Positions 24,616 to 32,487 of a stretch of DNA of 38,032 nucleotides are shown piece after piece. How positions within the stretch are numbered: the stretch's first letter is position 1; each line of letters begins with the position of its first letter. Under the pieces are notes generated by a model. That model saw only the letters and a list, made by a program, of their open reading frames with translations, searched no databases and had not been told where the DNA came from. The translations under genes were made by a program, and so were the position numbers. Source of the stretch: Minisyncoccota bacterium (lineage in GTDB: Bacteria > Patescibacteriota > Minisyncoccia > Phycocordibacterales > UBA918); the NCBI GenBank assembly GCA_017992505.1, contig JAGOON010000004.1, positions 1 to 38,032 of the forward strand, given 5' to 3'.

Positions 24616-24993
24616 TTATAATCCGTACCACTTTTTAAGCCAACCATTCATAGTTTCAACTTCAGCACCTTGCGTGGCGATAATTTCTTCTGCCAATGCT
24701 TTCACTTCAGGACGTTTAGTTTGGTCGACTACCTTCTTCGCCATTTCAATTGCTCCTTCATGATGGACTATCATGTTCTCCACAAAGGCTCGGTCAAGTG
24801 CATTTCTTGTTTTATCGTCTAGCTCGCCGCTTAACTCCTTTACCTGTTCCTCCATCGACACTTCCTGGTTCATGGTAGTAGTCTCATGAGAGATTGAATC
24901 TGACTTTGGCTCTGACGATGCACTTATAGCGGTGCAGAGACCAAATCCGAGCGCTCCTGAAACCACCACTGCTCCAATTATTTTAATGTTCAT
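24616..24993 (-). CDS. DUF305 secreted or anchored protein
   Basis: 125 aa from ATG 24993 (an in-frame ATG at 25008 adds five residues). A hydrophobic N-terminus (IKIIGAVVVSGALGFGLCTA) serves as signal or anchor. The DUF305 signature is clear: FVENMIVHHEGAIEMAKKVV, a ferritin-like/four-helix arrangement with His-His-Glu. Such proteins are extracytoplasmic and frequently sit beside copper or other metal genes. First or second gene of the disulfide operon. Confidence 0.83.
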   Translation of the reverse strand: MNIKIIGAVVVSGALGFGLCTAISASSEPKSDSISHETTTMNQEVSMEEQVKELSGELDDKTRNALDRAFVENMIVHHEGAIEMAKKVVDQTKRPEVKALAEEIIATQGAEVETMNGWLKKWYGL

Positions 24994-25052
24994 GTAACTT
25001 AGACACACTAATAATAGCTACACCCGATATGGGCATAGGATATTACTTATGT

Positions 25053-25469
25053 CTAAAAGAGTTTGGGGTTCAAAATTCCGTCTGAAAATGCTTTGGTAAG
25101 ATAAGAGCTGAAACTTTGTTTTAGTGCAATAGAAGAGGGTGCTGGTTGAAAAAAGCGATTAGCTTGCACTGGCCATTTTTGCGGTAAGTGATTGAATATA
25201 AAAACTGAGAGTAAAATGAGTGACAGCAAGAGCGCAATTCCAAGCGCTGGAATTGCTACAAACATGTCTTGCCAAGCTTCAATGTGTTCAAGAGGACTCA
25301 TTGTGCAAAGCACAGGAACGCCATCGTTCATAAACGGACAACCTGGCATTGGCATATCGGTCGCCGACATACCTTGTGTATGAAAATAAGCAAACCCAAA
25401 AGATGTAAGCAGGAGCAAGAGAGAAAAGCCTCCTAGGAGTTTTTTAATCATAACCGTGCTTTTAAACAT
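25053..25469 (-). CDS. Hypothetical two-helix membrane protein with Cys/Met-rich loop
   Basis: 138 aa (ATG at 25469; ATG at 25451 also possible). Helix 1 is about 8-28 and helix 2 about 75-95. The loop between them, MPMPGCPFMNDGVPVLCTMS, is rich in Cys and Met, a metal-binding-like composition, and faces the envelope side. The tail is short. A TATAAT box (complement of 25476-25481) ends seven bases before the ATG at 25469, giving either a leaderless transcript or use of 25451. It heads the operon running to 21383. Copper handling is a guess from composition. Confidence 0.6.
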   Translation of the reverse strand: MFKSTVMIKKLLGGFSLLLLLTSFGFAYFHTQGMSATDMPMPGCPFMNDGVPVLCTMSPLEHIEAWQDMFVAIPALGIALLLSLILLSVFIFNHLPQKWPVQANRFFQPAPSSIALKQSFSSYLTKAFSDGILNPKLF

Positions 25470-25548
25470 GGCGGTATTATATCAAAACTGTGTAAATGCG
25501 GGTAGCTTATGTATTTCGTTGATTCAGACATGGTCTATTTTCCCGTCT

Positions 25549-26868
25549 TCATCCAAGCCAAACCTCTTTATTTGCCAACTTAATTTTGCTCCTTATACAT
25601 AAAAGTAGCTCTCTCTTTTCATAAATCTGTCCGTCACGAAGTATGTACTTCGCATAATTCCTAATATCTACATCAGACACTTTTACATTTGACTCTTTCT
25701 GTCCCAGCAGCCCAGACTGGAACTTCTTCAATCTCTCAATCTCGGCTTTGATTCGTTCCTTCATTCCAATACTGTCTAAGTCAATCTGATCCATGAGTCC
25801 CGCCAGTTGTTCAATAAGGTCGTCTTCGTTTATGTACCCACACTTACATTGCTTGTCGTTATGTTTGGTACACCCGTAGTAGACGTAGCGATGTACATTT
25901 CCGTTTTGCTGTACCTTGAACTTTTCATCAGCGGTGATGCTCGAACCACATAGCCCGCAAGACATCAGCTTTGTGAAGGCAAACTCCTTGCTGTCACCTT
26001 TCGTTATTTGCACCGCTATCTTTTCCTGTACTTGGTCAAAAAGGGCTTTGCTAATCAGTGGCGTATGTTTCCCTTGATACCACTGACCACCTCCTTGCGG
26101 ATATTCAAACGAACCGTAGTAGAAGTGATTGCGGAGAATGATGTATAGGTTGCCAAGATGTAGGTGTTTACCTGTCTTCGTCTTGAATTTTATTTCGTCT
26201 TTGAGCCAGAAGTATAATTTGCGACCGCTGTAGTTTTCATACGCTATCTTCTCGAACATTTTCTTTATGACATGTCCTCGGATGGGGTCGACTTCCACCT
26301 CGCATCGCTTGTCTCTGTTCTTGTTGCTCAGATATCCAGTTGGTGGACTACACGGCCAGAGTCCCATCTCGCACCTAGCTCGTAGTCCTCGTTTGATATT
26401 CACCATCTTGTTATCGTTCTCAAGCTTAGCCTGTGAGCCGAGAATCATAAGGAGGAACTTTTCGTTTGGATTGTTACTGAATCGTTGTCCGTAGGTGCGA
26501 ATGTCTTGCAGTACTCCTAAGTCCATGAGGTCCACTATTCTTCCCAAATCCCCAGCGTTTCTTGAAATACGGTCAGCTGCCCATGTAAGGATACCGTTGT
26601 ATTTTCCTTCCTTAATACCTTCCACCAACTCGTTGAATACTGGTCTTGCTCCTGCCTCTTTTGCAGAGTGAGATTCCTTCTTTATTTCTACAATCTCTAG
26701 ATTGTCCCGTTCTGCCATTGCCAGCATTTCCTTGATTTGTGAGTCGATGGATAGGATTTGCGCCTCTTCACTCTCCGTACTCTTTCTGGCGTATAGGCAA
26801 TATCGTACTGAGACCGCTACTGGCTCGATTCGCACTTTTGCTCCTATTGGTGCTTCTATTCTGCTCAT
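25549..26868 (-). CDS. Large-type serine recombinase/resolvase
   Basis: 439 aa. Resolvase catalytic domain (about 20-165) with nucleophile Ser30 in YCLYARKSTESEE and Arg residues in WAADRISRN. A Recombinase domain (about 185-285, with GYLSNKNRDKRCEVEVDP) is followed by a zinc-ribbon (CGLCGSS, then C-TKHNDKQCKC, about 308-347) and a C-terminal coiled coil. It catalyses site-specific recombination through a 5'-phosphoserine intermediate. Divergent from the AAA-ATPase gene. It is the only recombinase recognised in the island, but it sits about 8-10 kb from either att repeat. Confidence 0.93.
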   Translation of the reverse strand: MSRIEAPIGAKVRIEPVAVSVRYCLYARKSTESEEAQILSIDSQIKEMLAMAERDNLEIVEIKKESHSAKEAGARPVFNELVEGIKEGKYNGILTWAADRISRNAGDLGRIVDLMDLGVLQDIRTYGQRFSNNPNEKFLLMILGSQAKLENDNKMVNIKRGLRARCEMGLWPCSPPTGYLSNKNRDKRCEVEVDPIRGHVIKKMFEKIAYENYSGRKLYFWLKDEIKFKTKTGKHLHLGNLYIILRNHFYYGSFEYPQGGGQWYQGKHTPLISKALFDQVQEKIAVQITKGDSKEFAFTKLMSCGLCGSSITADEKFKVQQNGNVHRYVYYGCTKHNDKQCKCGYINEDDLIEQLAGLMDQIDLDSIGMKERIKAEIERLKKFQSGLLGQKESNVKVSDVDIRNYAKYILRDGQIYEKRELLLCIRSKIKLANKEVWLG

Positions 26869-26940
26869 ATACCACTACTAATGACGCAGTCTCTCCAGAG
26901 AGTCTAGGAGGGCTAGCTGTTGGTAACTATCGTCCATCTT

Positions 26941-26975
26941 GTTCGGTATTTGTAGTATAATTCTAATTACCGAAC
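26941..26975. promoter_or_regulatory. Inverted repeat between the recombinase and the AAA-ATPase gene
   Basis: GTTCGGTA at 26941-26948 and TACCGAAC at 26968-26975 with a 19-base spacer containing TATAAT (26956-26961). The arms flank a plus-strand -10 box, so a dimeric repressor could shut off the ATPase-protease operon. Confidence 0.55.
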
Positions 26976-27016
26976 AGCAGTAGGGTTATATATTAGTTCT
27001 TTTTTTGATATTTTGT

Positions 27017-28159
27017 ATGGTTAAAGATAAAAAGCTGGAAAACACAAGTAAAGTCGATGTCCACGAGAAGGCTCTTCCCGATCTTGTGATTGCGGCACTT
27101 AGTAACGACTTGACCGCTATTCAGTCCCTTTCAGTCAAAATAGCTCGTTCACTAAGCGAGAAAGATCCAATAGTGTCCTCAAAAATAATTAGCATTGTTA
27201 GTGATTTTTCTATATCCCGCAATCCTTTACGAGGTACAGGCACCCATCCAGTACCAACGGATACGGAAACGCAGTTAGAGATAGCCAACGTATCCACACC
27301 CAATAAGGCCTTGGACAGGAGGCCTATTCTTTCAAATGAGGTCAACAATCAAGTTTCTGTTTTTTTACAGGAATGGGCACAGCGTTCTTTGCTTCTTGAA
27401 AGAGGTCTGAATCCCAGTACAAATATCTTGCTTGTTGGTAAACCAGGAACAGGGAAAACGATGCTGGCAAAACATCTTGCAAATCAACTCGAGCTGAATC
27501 TCGTTACGCTAGATTTATCCGTGAGTATGTCGAGCCTTCTCGGAAAAACCGGTCAGAATTTAAGGAAAGTTTTTCAATATGTGAGACAAAATCCATGCGT
27601 ACTCTTGCTTGATGAATTCGACGCAATTGCTAAACGAAGAGACGACGTATCAGACTTGGGTGAAATAAAACGAATTGTAAATGTTCTTTTGATGGAATTA
27701 GACAACCTTCCTATAACATCTGTTGTTGTTGCGACAAGTAACCACCCCGAACTTCTCGACCCTGCAGTCTGGAGAAGATTTGACCGAGTCATTAATATAG
27801 ATATCCCTGGACAAGATGAACGTCAACAACTCTTAGTCAATGGCTTACTACCAATTTCTGACCTTCAGAGTAGTTCAACATCAAAAATAATTGACGTTGT
27901 TGTTGAAGTGATGAACGGACAAAGCGCTTCTGCCTTATGCCAATTTTCTGACAGAGTAAACAGAAGAGTGATTTTACAGCAAGTCGATTTAGACAAAGTG
28001 TTAGTTGAGGAGTTGGGCAATTATATAGACAATAAAAAAACGAAGGGGTTGATTTGTAAAGAATTGAAAGATGTTATGGGAGATCGTATAACAGTCAGAC
28101 AGCTATCAGATATTACCGGTCTTAGTCCTGCGGGAGTTCAGCACCACTTAGCTAAATAA
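27017..28159 (+). CDS. ietA: IetA-like AAA+ ATPase (antitoxin/defence partner)
   Basis: 380 aa from ATG 27017; a TTG at 27005 is in frame but less likely. An N-terminal helical region (1-100) precedes one AAA+ module: Walker A GKPGTGKT at 141-148, Walker B VLLLDEFDAI with D199-E200, sensor 1 in VVVATSNHPEL, and arginine-finger-like WRRFDR near 252. The C-terminus ends in a helix-turn-helix-like segment (TVRQLSDITGLSPAGVQHHL), which may bind DNA. It is the first gene of a pair, five bases from the subtilase gene. The ATPase plus subtilase order matches IetA-IetS, reported as a plasmid stability toxin-antitoxin system of pTiC58 and later among antiphage candidates. Confidence 0.82.
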   Translation: MVKDKKLENTSKVDVHEKALPDLVIAALSNDLTAIQSLSVKIARSLSEKDPIVSSKIISIVSDFSISRNPLRGTGTHPVPTDTETQLEIANVSTPNKALDRRPILSNEVNNQVSVFLQEWAQRSLLLERGLNPSTNILLVGKPGTGKTMLAKHLANQLELNLVTLDLSVSMSSLLGKTGQNLRKVFQYVRQNPCVLLLDEFDAIAKRRDDVSDLGEIKRIVNVLLMELDNLPITSVVVATSNHPELLDPAVWRRFDRVINIDIPGQDERQQLLVNGLLPISDLQSSSTSKIIDVVVEVMNGQSASALCQFSDRVNRRVILQQVDLDKVLVEELGNYIDNKKTKGLICKELKDVMGDRITVRQLSDITGLSPAGVQHHLAK

Positions 28160-28164
28160 CTATT

Positions 28165-30498
28165 ATGCCAAACGAAAACAATGAACGCCGACCAATGTTG
28201 CATAAAGGACAAGTGTACAGCAAGTCTGTTACGAAGAAATCTGGAGGTGGAGAAAAAACATATAGCCGCAGTTTTGATGAGGCCCTAAGTCATATAACCA
28301 CTAGTCTAGAATCTACTCTCGACACAGTCGCCTCACTACCACAAGAACATAGACTTCCAAATGAATTTGTTTTCTGTATAAGAATGGATCCTGATTTTAC
28401 AGCCAAAAGTTACTATCCCGAATCGTTTCTACGCGCTTTCGACAAAGCTGGAGCCATAACAGAAGTTGGTTCAAGAAAATGGACTGAGGATTTAGAAACT
28501 GATGAAGACCAAGCTTTAAAAACGACTCGCGAAGGAAAGCTCTTATTTATTCGCTCAAACCAAGAGACGTTAACTGGATTCGTAAATTCGCTTAAAAACG
28601 GTGGAGTCACTTTTAATGAAACCTTGCAGAATGAAATGCGTACTGTGGAAGAAATAAACCTCTTAACTCCTCAAGAACGACTTCAGGGCTTTGATAATGA
28701 GTGGGTCGAAGGACAAGTTGAAGTCGTAATACATCCGTTTGAAACTGACGGGGATGTTCTCACAAAACATTTTATCGACAAGCTTAAAAGTGCTGGAGTA
28801 AATCAGACAAGAGTTCGATTAAAGCATTATCCAGAAGGTCTAACTTTCGCTAGTTTTAAAGCAAGTAGAGCCAACCTCGAAGCACTGTCACAGTACAATC
28901 CGCTTCGATCAATGCACCCTCTAGAATTTAATGGTCTTCCGGAGATGCGTGCTTCATATGGAACCCAGATGCCGAATGTGACACCCTTAAGCGAAAAATC
29001 CTCTATTACCGTAGGTGTGTTTGATGGGGGTATTGATGATACAAACAATTATTTAAATAACCAGACTGAAGGTGTTGATCTGACCGCTAAAGCACCAGTT
29101 GCAAATGGTCTTATGCACGGAACAGCTGTAACGGGTTTAATTTTGTACGGTGAAATGAATCAATACCCTGCTGGACATCAACTTCCAACTCCTCCTGTGT
29201 CGGTAAGAAGTTTTAGAGTGTTTCCACTTGATGACGATACCGACATAGAAAATCAGGTTGAACTATATGAAATCATAGATAAAATCGAAGACACTGTTCC
29301 TAAACAAACCGATATAAAAGTTTATAACATTAGTTTCGGTCCATCTGGTCCAATTCTGGATGACTCGATCAATCGATTTACTTGGGCATTAGATAGATTG
29401 GCACATAAATATGGAATCTTATTTTGCGTAGCGGTTGGTAATGACGGAGAAAGGGTTCTTAATAGGGTTCAAGCTCCGTCTGATATGGTTAATGGACTTG
29501 GAGTTGGTGCATACAATAAAGTAAACGGCGTCATCGGCAGAGCCGCGTATAGCTGTGTGGGTCCAGGGCGTGAAGGAAATAAAATCAAACCCGACTTATG
29601 TGCATTTGGGGGTTGTGCACAAAATCCAATCCAGCTAGTTCCTATGGGCGGAAATAATCGGCTAGCCGACATGGGTACGAGCTACTCCTCTCCTCTTGTA
29701 GCTAGAGCTGCCGCTGAAATACTAGGAAGAAGTAGTGACGAAGTTGACCATCTTGCAGTACGAGCAATGCTGATACATTCAGCCCAAAAGTTAAACGATG
29801 ATGAATCTACTGACATAGAACACGGGCATGGCATTATGCCTGATACAGTCGAAGAAATTATGTCGTGCAAGCCTGGTTCTTACACACTACTCTACAGAGG
29901 TGCAATTGCTCCTGCAAAATATGCAGAATTACAGATACCCTGGGACCCAGCTGTAACTAGCGGTACTGCTAAAATGAAATGGACGCTTGTGACAGAAAGT
30001 GAGATTGACCCCAACAGTCCAGATGATTACACGACTTCGTCAGTAGAAATGACGCTATATCCGAATGCCCATAAATACCGTTTTGTGAGACTGAATGAGG
30101 CTGGCAAGAAAGAGACCCGGGACATAGACACTCGTGATGCTGCCCAACTTCTCGAAGTAGCTGGGTGGGAACAAAGTACCGTTCCAATTACAGCAACAGG
30201 AACTCCCACTTGGACTACAGAAGAAGAGTCTAGGCGCGATCTACTTAAATGGGATACTGTAGAGAAAAGAGTAAAGGGTTTCCGTGTCAGTTCAATCGCC
30301 AGTCCATGTTTTCACATACATGGCTTTAATAGAGGAATAAGAGCAGGTGCAAAATCAATTGATTATGCACTAGTACTTACGATTGAAATTACAAGTACAG
30401 ATATCGACCTATACTCTTCAGTGGTACACAATTTTGGTGCCTTACAACCAATCCGACTTGTAAACCAGAACGAACTTGTCATCAATATAAACAGTTGA
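28165..30498 (+). CDS. ietS: IetS-like subtilisin-family (S8) protease
   Basis: 777 aa, no signal peptide, so cytoplasmic. An N-terminal extension of about 280 residues has no recognised domain. The S8 catalytic domain follows, with Asp287 in VGVFDGGID, His318 in LMHGTAVTG and Ser506 in MGTSYSSPLVAR; the oxyanion region is AVGNDGERV. A C-terminal beta-rich part (about 570-777) is similar in layout to other large cytoplasmic subtilases. With the upstream AAA+ ATPase this fits IetS, the toxin component. All three catalytic residues look intact, so the protease should be active. Base composition is slightly AT-richer than the backbone genes. Confidence 0.85.
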   Translation: MPNENNERRPMLHKGQVYSKSVTKKSGGGEKTYSRSFDEALSHITTSLESTLDTVASLPQEHRLPNEFVFCIRMDPDFTAKSYYPESFLRAFDKAGAITEVGSRKWTEDLETDEDQALKTTREGKLLFIRSNQETLTGFVNSLKNGGVTFNETLQNEMRTVEEINLLTPQERLQGFDNEWVEGQVEVVIHPFETDGDVLTKHFIDKLKSAGVNQTRVRLKHYPEGLTFASFKASRANLEALSQYNPLRSMHPLEFNGLPEMRASYGTQMPNVTPLSEKSSITVGVFDGGIDDTNNYLNNQTEGVDLTAKAPVANGLMHGTAVTGLILYGEMNQYPAGHQLPTPPVSVRSFRVFPLDDDTDIENQVELYEIIDKIEDTVPKQTDIKVYNISFGPSGPILDDSINRFTWALDRLAHKYGILFCVAVGNDGERVLNRVQAPSDMVNGLGVGAYNKVNGVIGRAAYSCVGPGREGNKIKPDLCAFGGCAQNPIQLVPMGGNNRLADMGTSYSSPLVARAAAEILGRSSDEVDHLAVRAMLIHSAQKLNDDESTDIEHGHGIMPDTVEEIMSCKPGSYTLLYRGAIAPAKYAELQIPWDPAVTSGTAKMKWTLVTESEIDPNSPDDYTTSSVEMTLYPNAHKYRFVRLNEAGKKETRDIDTRDAAQLLEVAGWEQSTVPITATGTPTWTTEEESRRDLLKWDTVEKRVKGFRVSSIASPCFHIHGFNRGIRAGAKSIDYALVLTIEITSTDIDLYSSVVHNFGALQPIRLVNQNELVININS

Positions 30499-30542
30499 TA
30501 GCACCCCTTCGCAAGACCCGGTATGTAAGCTAAGGTACTGAC

Positions 30543-30767
30543 TAATAGCCCGATTTGAGCTATTATGTTCCTTACAACACCTAAACCAGAGAGTAATTTC
30601 TGGCATGGTTATAAAATCCTACGCAAATAGAAACGGCTACATAAGCCGGCACTTATTTGCGTAGGTTCGCACTCGAAAGGGTGCGGGATAATTCCGAAAG
30701 GAGTTGTCGTCGGTCTTGTGTAGCCTTTTGTGTTACCCAAGATTTTATAAGTAAAATCCTACGCAAA
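30543..30767 (+). ncRNA. Candidate structured RNA or small non-autonomous element with nested inverted repeats
   Basis: Pairings read from the sequence: AATAGC/GCTATT (30543-30563); CCAGA/TCTGG (30586-30603); CCTACGCAAATA (30618-30629) with TATTTGCGTAGG (30654-30665) around an inner CGGCT/AGCCG; CGCACTC-GAAA-GGGTGCG (30668-30685); ATTCC-GAAA-GGAGT (30691-30704). Long-range: TTATAAAATC (30609-30618) with GATTTTATAA (30741-30750), and GGCTACA (30635-30641) with TGTAGCC (30719-30725). TAAAATCCTACGCAAA is a direct repeat at 30612-30627 and 30752-30767. No protein frame fits. Confidence 0.5.
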
Positions 30768-30770
30768 AAT

Positions 30771-31271
30771 ATGCAGTCATTTAAACTGTCGTCTCCAGAA
30801 AAAGACGATACGCCTGTAAAGCCCAGAGGTACGCTCGCTAAAATCGGTCATGGTTTCAAGGTGTTTTTTACCAGCCTCCTTGTCATCTTTGTTTGTTTTA
30901 TATTTATCACTATCTTCAAACAGATTCTGGCTGAGGAAAGTAGACCTGACTCAAGCTCACAACCAACTCAAGCGGAAGAAAAGGTGGATACATACACAGA
31001 CTCTGAGGTGTATGTTGAATCGAAATTTATACTTGAGAAGTTTCTCAAGGCACCATCAACAGCTGAGTTTCCATCTTCGAGCTATGCAAGAATCGAACGC
31101 TTGAAAGACAACGGATTTAAGGTGACCTCTTATGTCGACTCTCAAAACGGCTTCGGTGCAATGATTCGAAGCGAATGGACTGTTCTCTTCCAATATGTTG
31201 GTGACCAAATCAAACTGTACCAAGTCATCATTGACGGAGAGGAAATGTATCGAGGGGACATAACTGAATAA
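30771..31271 (+). CDS. Single-pass membrane protein, unknown function (166 aa)
   Basis: The open frame extends upstream to a TTG at 30657, but that part translates the structured repeat element; the ATG at 30771 (MQSFKLSSPEKDDTPVKPRG) is preferred. A cytoplasmic N-terminus of about 30 residues, one membrane helix (FFTSLLVIFVCFIFITIF), a polar linker, and a small extracytoplasmic domain with KFILEKFLKAPSTAEFPSSS and VTSYVDSQNGFGAMIRSEW, a pattern I have seen in small bacterial lipoproteins. No clear Shine-Dalgarno. It could belong to the neighbouring IetAS unit, but nothing proves it. Confidence 0.62.
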   Translation: MQSFKLSSPEKDDTPVKPRGTLAKIGHGFKVFFTSLLVIFVCFIFITIFKQILAEESRPDSSSQPTQAEEKVDTYTDSEVYVESKFILEKFLKAPSTAEFPSSSYARIERLKDNGFKVTSYVDSQNGFGAMIRSEWTVLFQYVGDQIKLYQVIIDGEEMYRGDITE

Positions 31272-31310
31272 TATAAAACCACTGGCAGTGCCAGTGGTTT
31301 TATATTATTC
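31266..31310. terminator. Bidirectional terminator between convergent genes
   Basis: 22-base perfect arms around one central base, core ACTGGCA-G-TGCCAGT with AT-rich outer parts. It overlaps the ends of both neighbouring genes. Confidence 0.9.
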
Positions 31311-31745
31311 ATTCCAATCGTCAGGGTCTCCGCCTCTTTCAAGAAACTCTCGATATCGATTCAACTGAGCCATGATAGGAATCGAAGCAATAGTAATCGG
31401 TTGGGTCATCTCTTCAATTCGGAATGGCGAGGTCGTCTTCTTCGGATGATAGTCCTCATGACAATTAGCAAGCTGGAACTTAATCGCTCCCATATCACCG
31501 TTCTGGATGTTACGAATGAGTTGATTATGGGCAAGGTCATTCACGAACTCCTTCCCTGAGCCAATGGCTAGTACTACCTTATGAGCGAAATCATCACCTT
31601 CTTTTCGCCAACGGTAGTACGTATCTCGACTCACTCCCGCTTTCTTGCAGGCAAAGCTCACGTTACCTGACTCAGCGAGAGCTTCAAGCAGTTTCTCCTG
31701 CTGTCGTCTAATCCGAACGTCGATAGCTGAGGGTTTCTTCTCCAT
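31305..31745 (-). CDS. HTH protein resembling phage terminase small subunit (phBC6A51-like)
   Basis: 146 aa. The N-terminal 60 residues contain a helix-turn-helix: KLLEALAESGNVSFACKKAG followed by VSRDTYYRWRKEGDDF. The central helices (GSGKEFVNDLAHNQLIRNIQ then NGDMGAIKFQLANCHEDY) match the small-terminase-like family. In phages this subunit recognises DNA for packaging. No large terminase, portal or capsid gene is present, so it is a remnant or a co-opted DNA-binding protein. Overlaps the upstream methyltransferase gene by 38 bases. Confidence 0.72.
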   Translation of the reverse strand: MEKKPSAIDVRIRRQQEKLLEALAESGNVSFACKKAGVSRDTYYRWRKEGDDFAHKVVLAIGSGKEFVNDLAHNQLIRNIQNGDMGAIKFQLANCHEDYHPKKTTSPFRIEEMTQPITIASIPIMAQLNRYREFLERGGDPDDWNE

Positions 31746-32487
31746 ATCCAGTTAATGTGAGCCAGCGACGAATGATAGTCTCGCAGTATTCCGTATCCAT
31801 CTCGACCATGACGCACTTTCGTTTCGTGTGTTCACACGCAATCAAAGTCGAACCACTGCCACCAAACGGGTCGTAGACGGTGTCACCAACGTCTGTACTG
31901 TTGAGTATGAGTCGTCGCAACAATCCAATTGGTTTCATGGTCGGATGAAGTTTGCTCTGCTGAGGTTTTGGATGAAAAACAACCGACTTATCCTTACCTC
32001 GCTTGAAGTCATGTGTGCCTTTCCAGCCATACAAGATAAGTTCATGTTGAGGCATATAGTCGAGACGACCAATGATGGCTTTATCTTTCACCCAGATGAT
32101 GAGCTGTGCCACTTTCATACCCGCTTCTATACAAGCGTCTCGGAGAGCGAATATCATCTTGTCGCAGTTGAAGATGTAGATACTGTTCTTTTTGGTCAGT
32201 TGTGCCAGAGCAGGCGCTAGCCATCCTTTGGTGAAATCCACGTACGCCACGTCAGTCACAAAGCCGTCGTTCGCAATATCCTTATCTTTCGCTACAGCAT
32301 TCAACCCTCGCTTGCTCGCCACATAATCAATGCCATATGGCGGGTCAGTGAGGAGCAAATGGATATCGCCATGTTCTTTCAAGTTCACCTTCGAGGAGTC
32401 GCCACAGATAAGAGTATGGTCTCCGAGTGTGATGATGTCTCCAGCCTTAATTGAGTGAGACAGCCTTGGTGCCAGAGAATTTTTCAT
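31708..32487 (-). CDS. Site-specific DNA methyltransferase (N4/N6-type, DPPY)
   Basis: 259 aa. Catalytic motif IV LLLTDPPYGIDY comes before the SAM-binding motif I VYDPFGGSGSTLIACE, the order of beta-class N6-adenine/N4-cytosine methylases. The N-terminal IKAGDIITLGDHTLICGDSS is the usual lead. It modifies DNA; the recognition sequence is unknown. No restriction endonuclease is visible beside it. It overlaps the other methyltransferase by 41 bases and the HTH gene by 38 bases, so the three are tightly coupled. Confidence 0.88.
   Translation of the reverse strand: MKNSLAPRLSHSIKAGDIITLGDHTLICGDSSKVNLKEHGDIHLLLTDPPYGIDYVASKRGLNAVAKDKDIANDGFVTDVAYVDFTKGWLAPALAQLTKKNSIYIFNCDKMIFALRDACIEAGMKVAQLIIWVKDKAIIGRLDYMPQHELILYGWKGTHDFKRGKDKSVVFHPKPQQSKLHPTMKPIGLLRRLILNSTDVGDTVYDPFGGSGSTLIACEHTKRKCVMVEMDTEYCETIIRRWLTLTGYGEETLSYRRSD

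Noticed and set aside
30657-30770. N-terminal extension of the 30771 gene from a TTG start
   Set aside because: The extension only translates the structured repeat element and has no ribosome site; the ATG at 30771 gives a sensible membrane protein.
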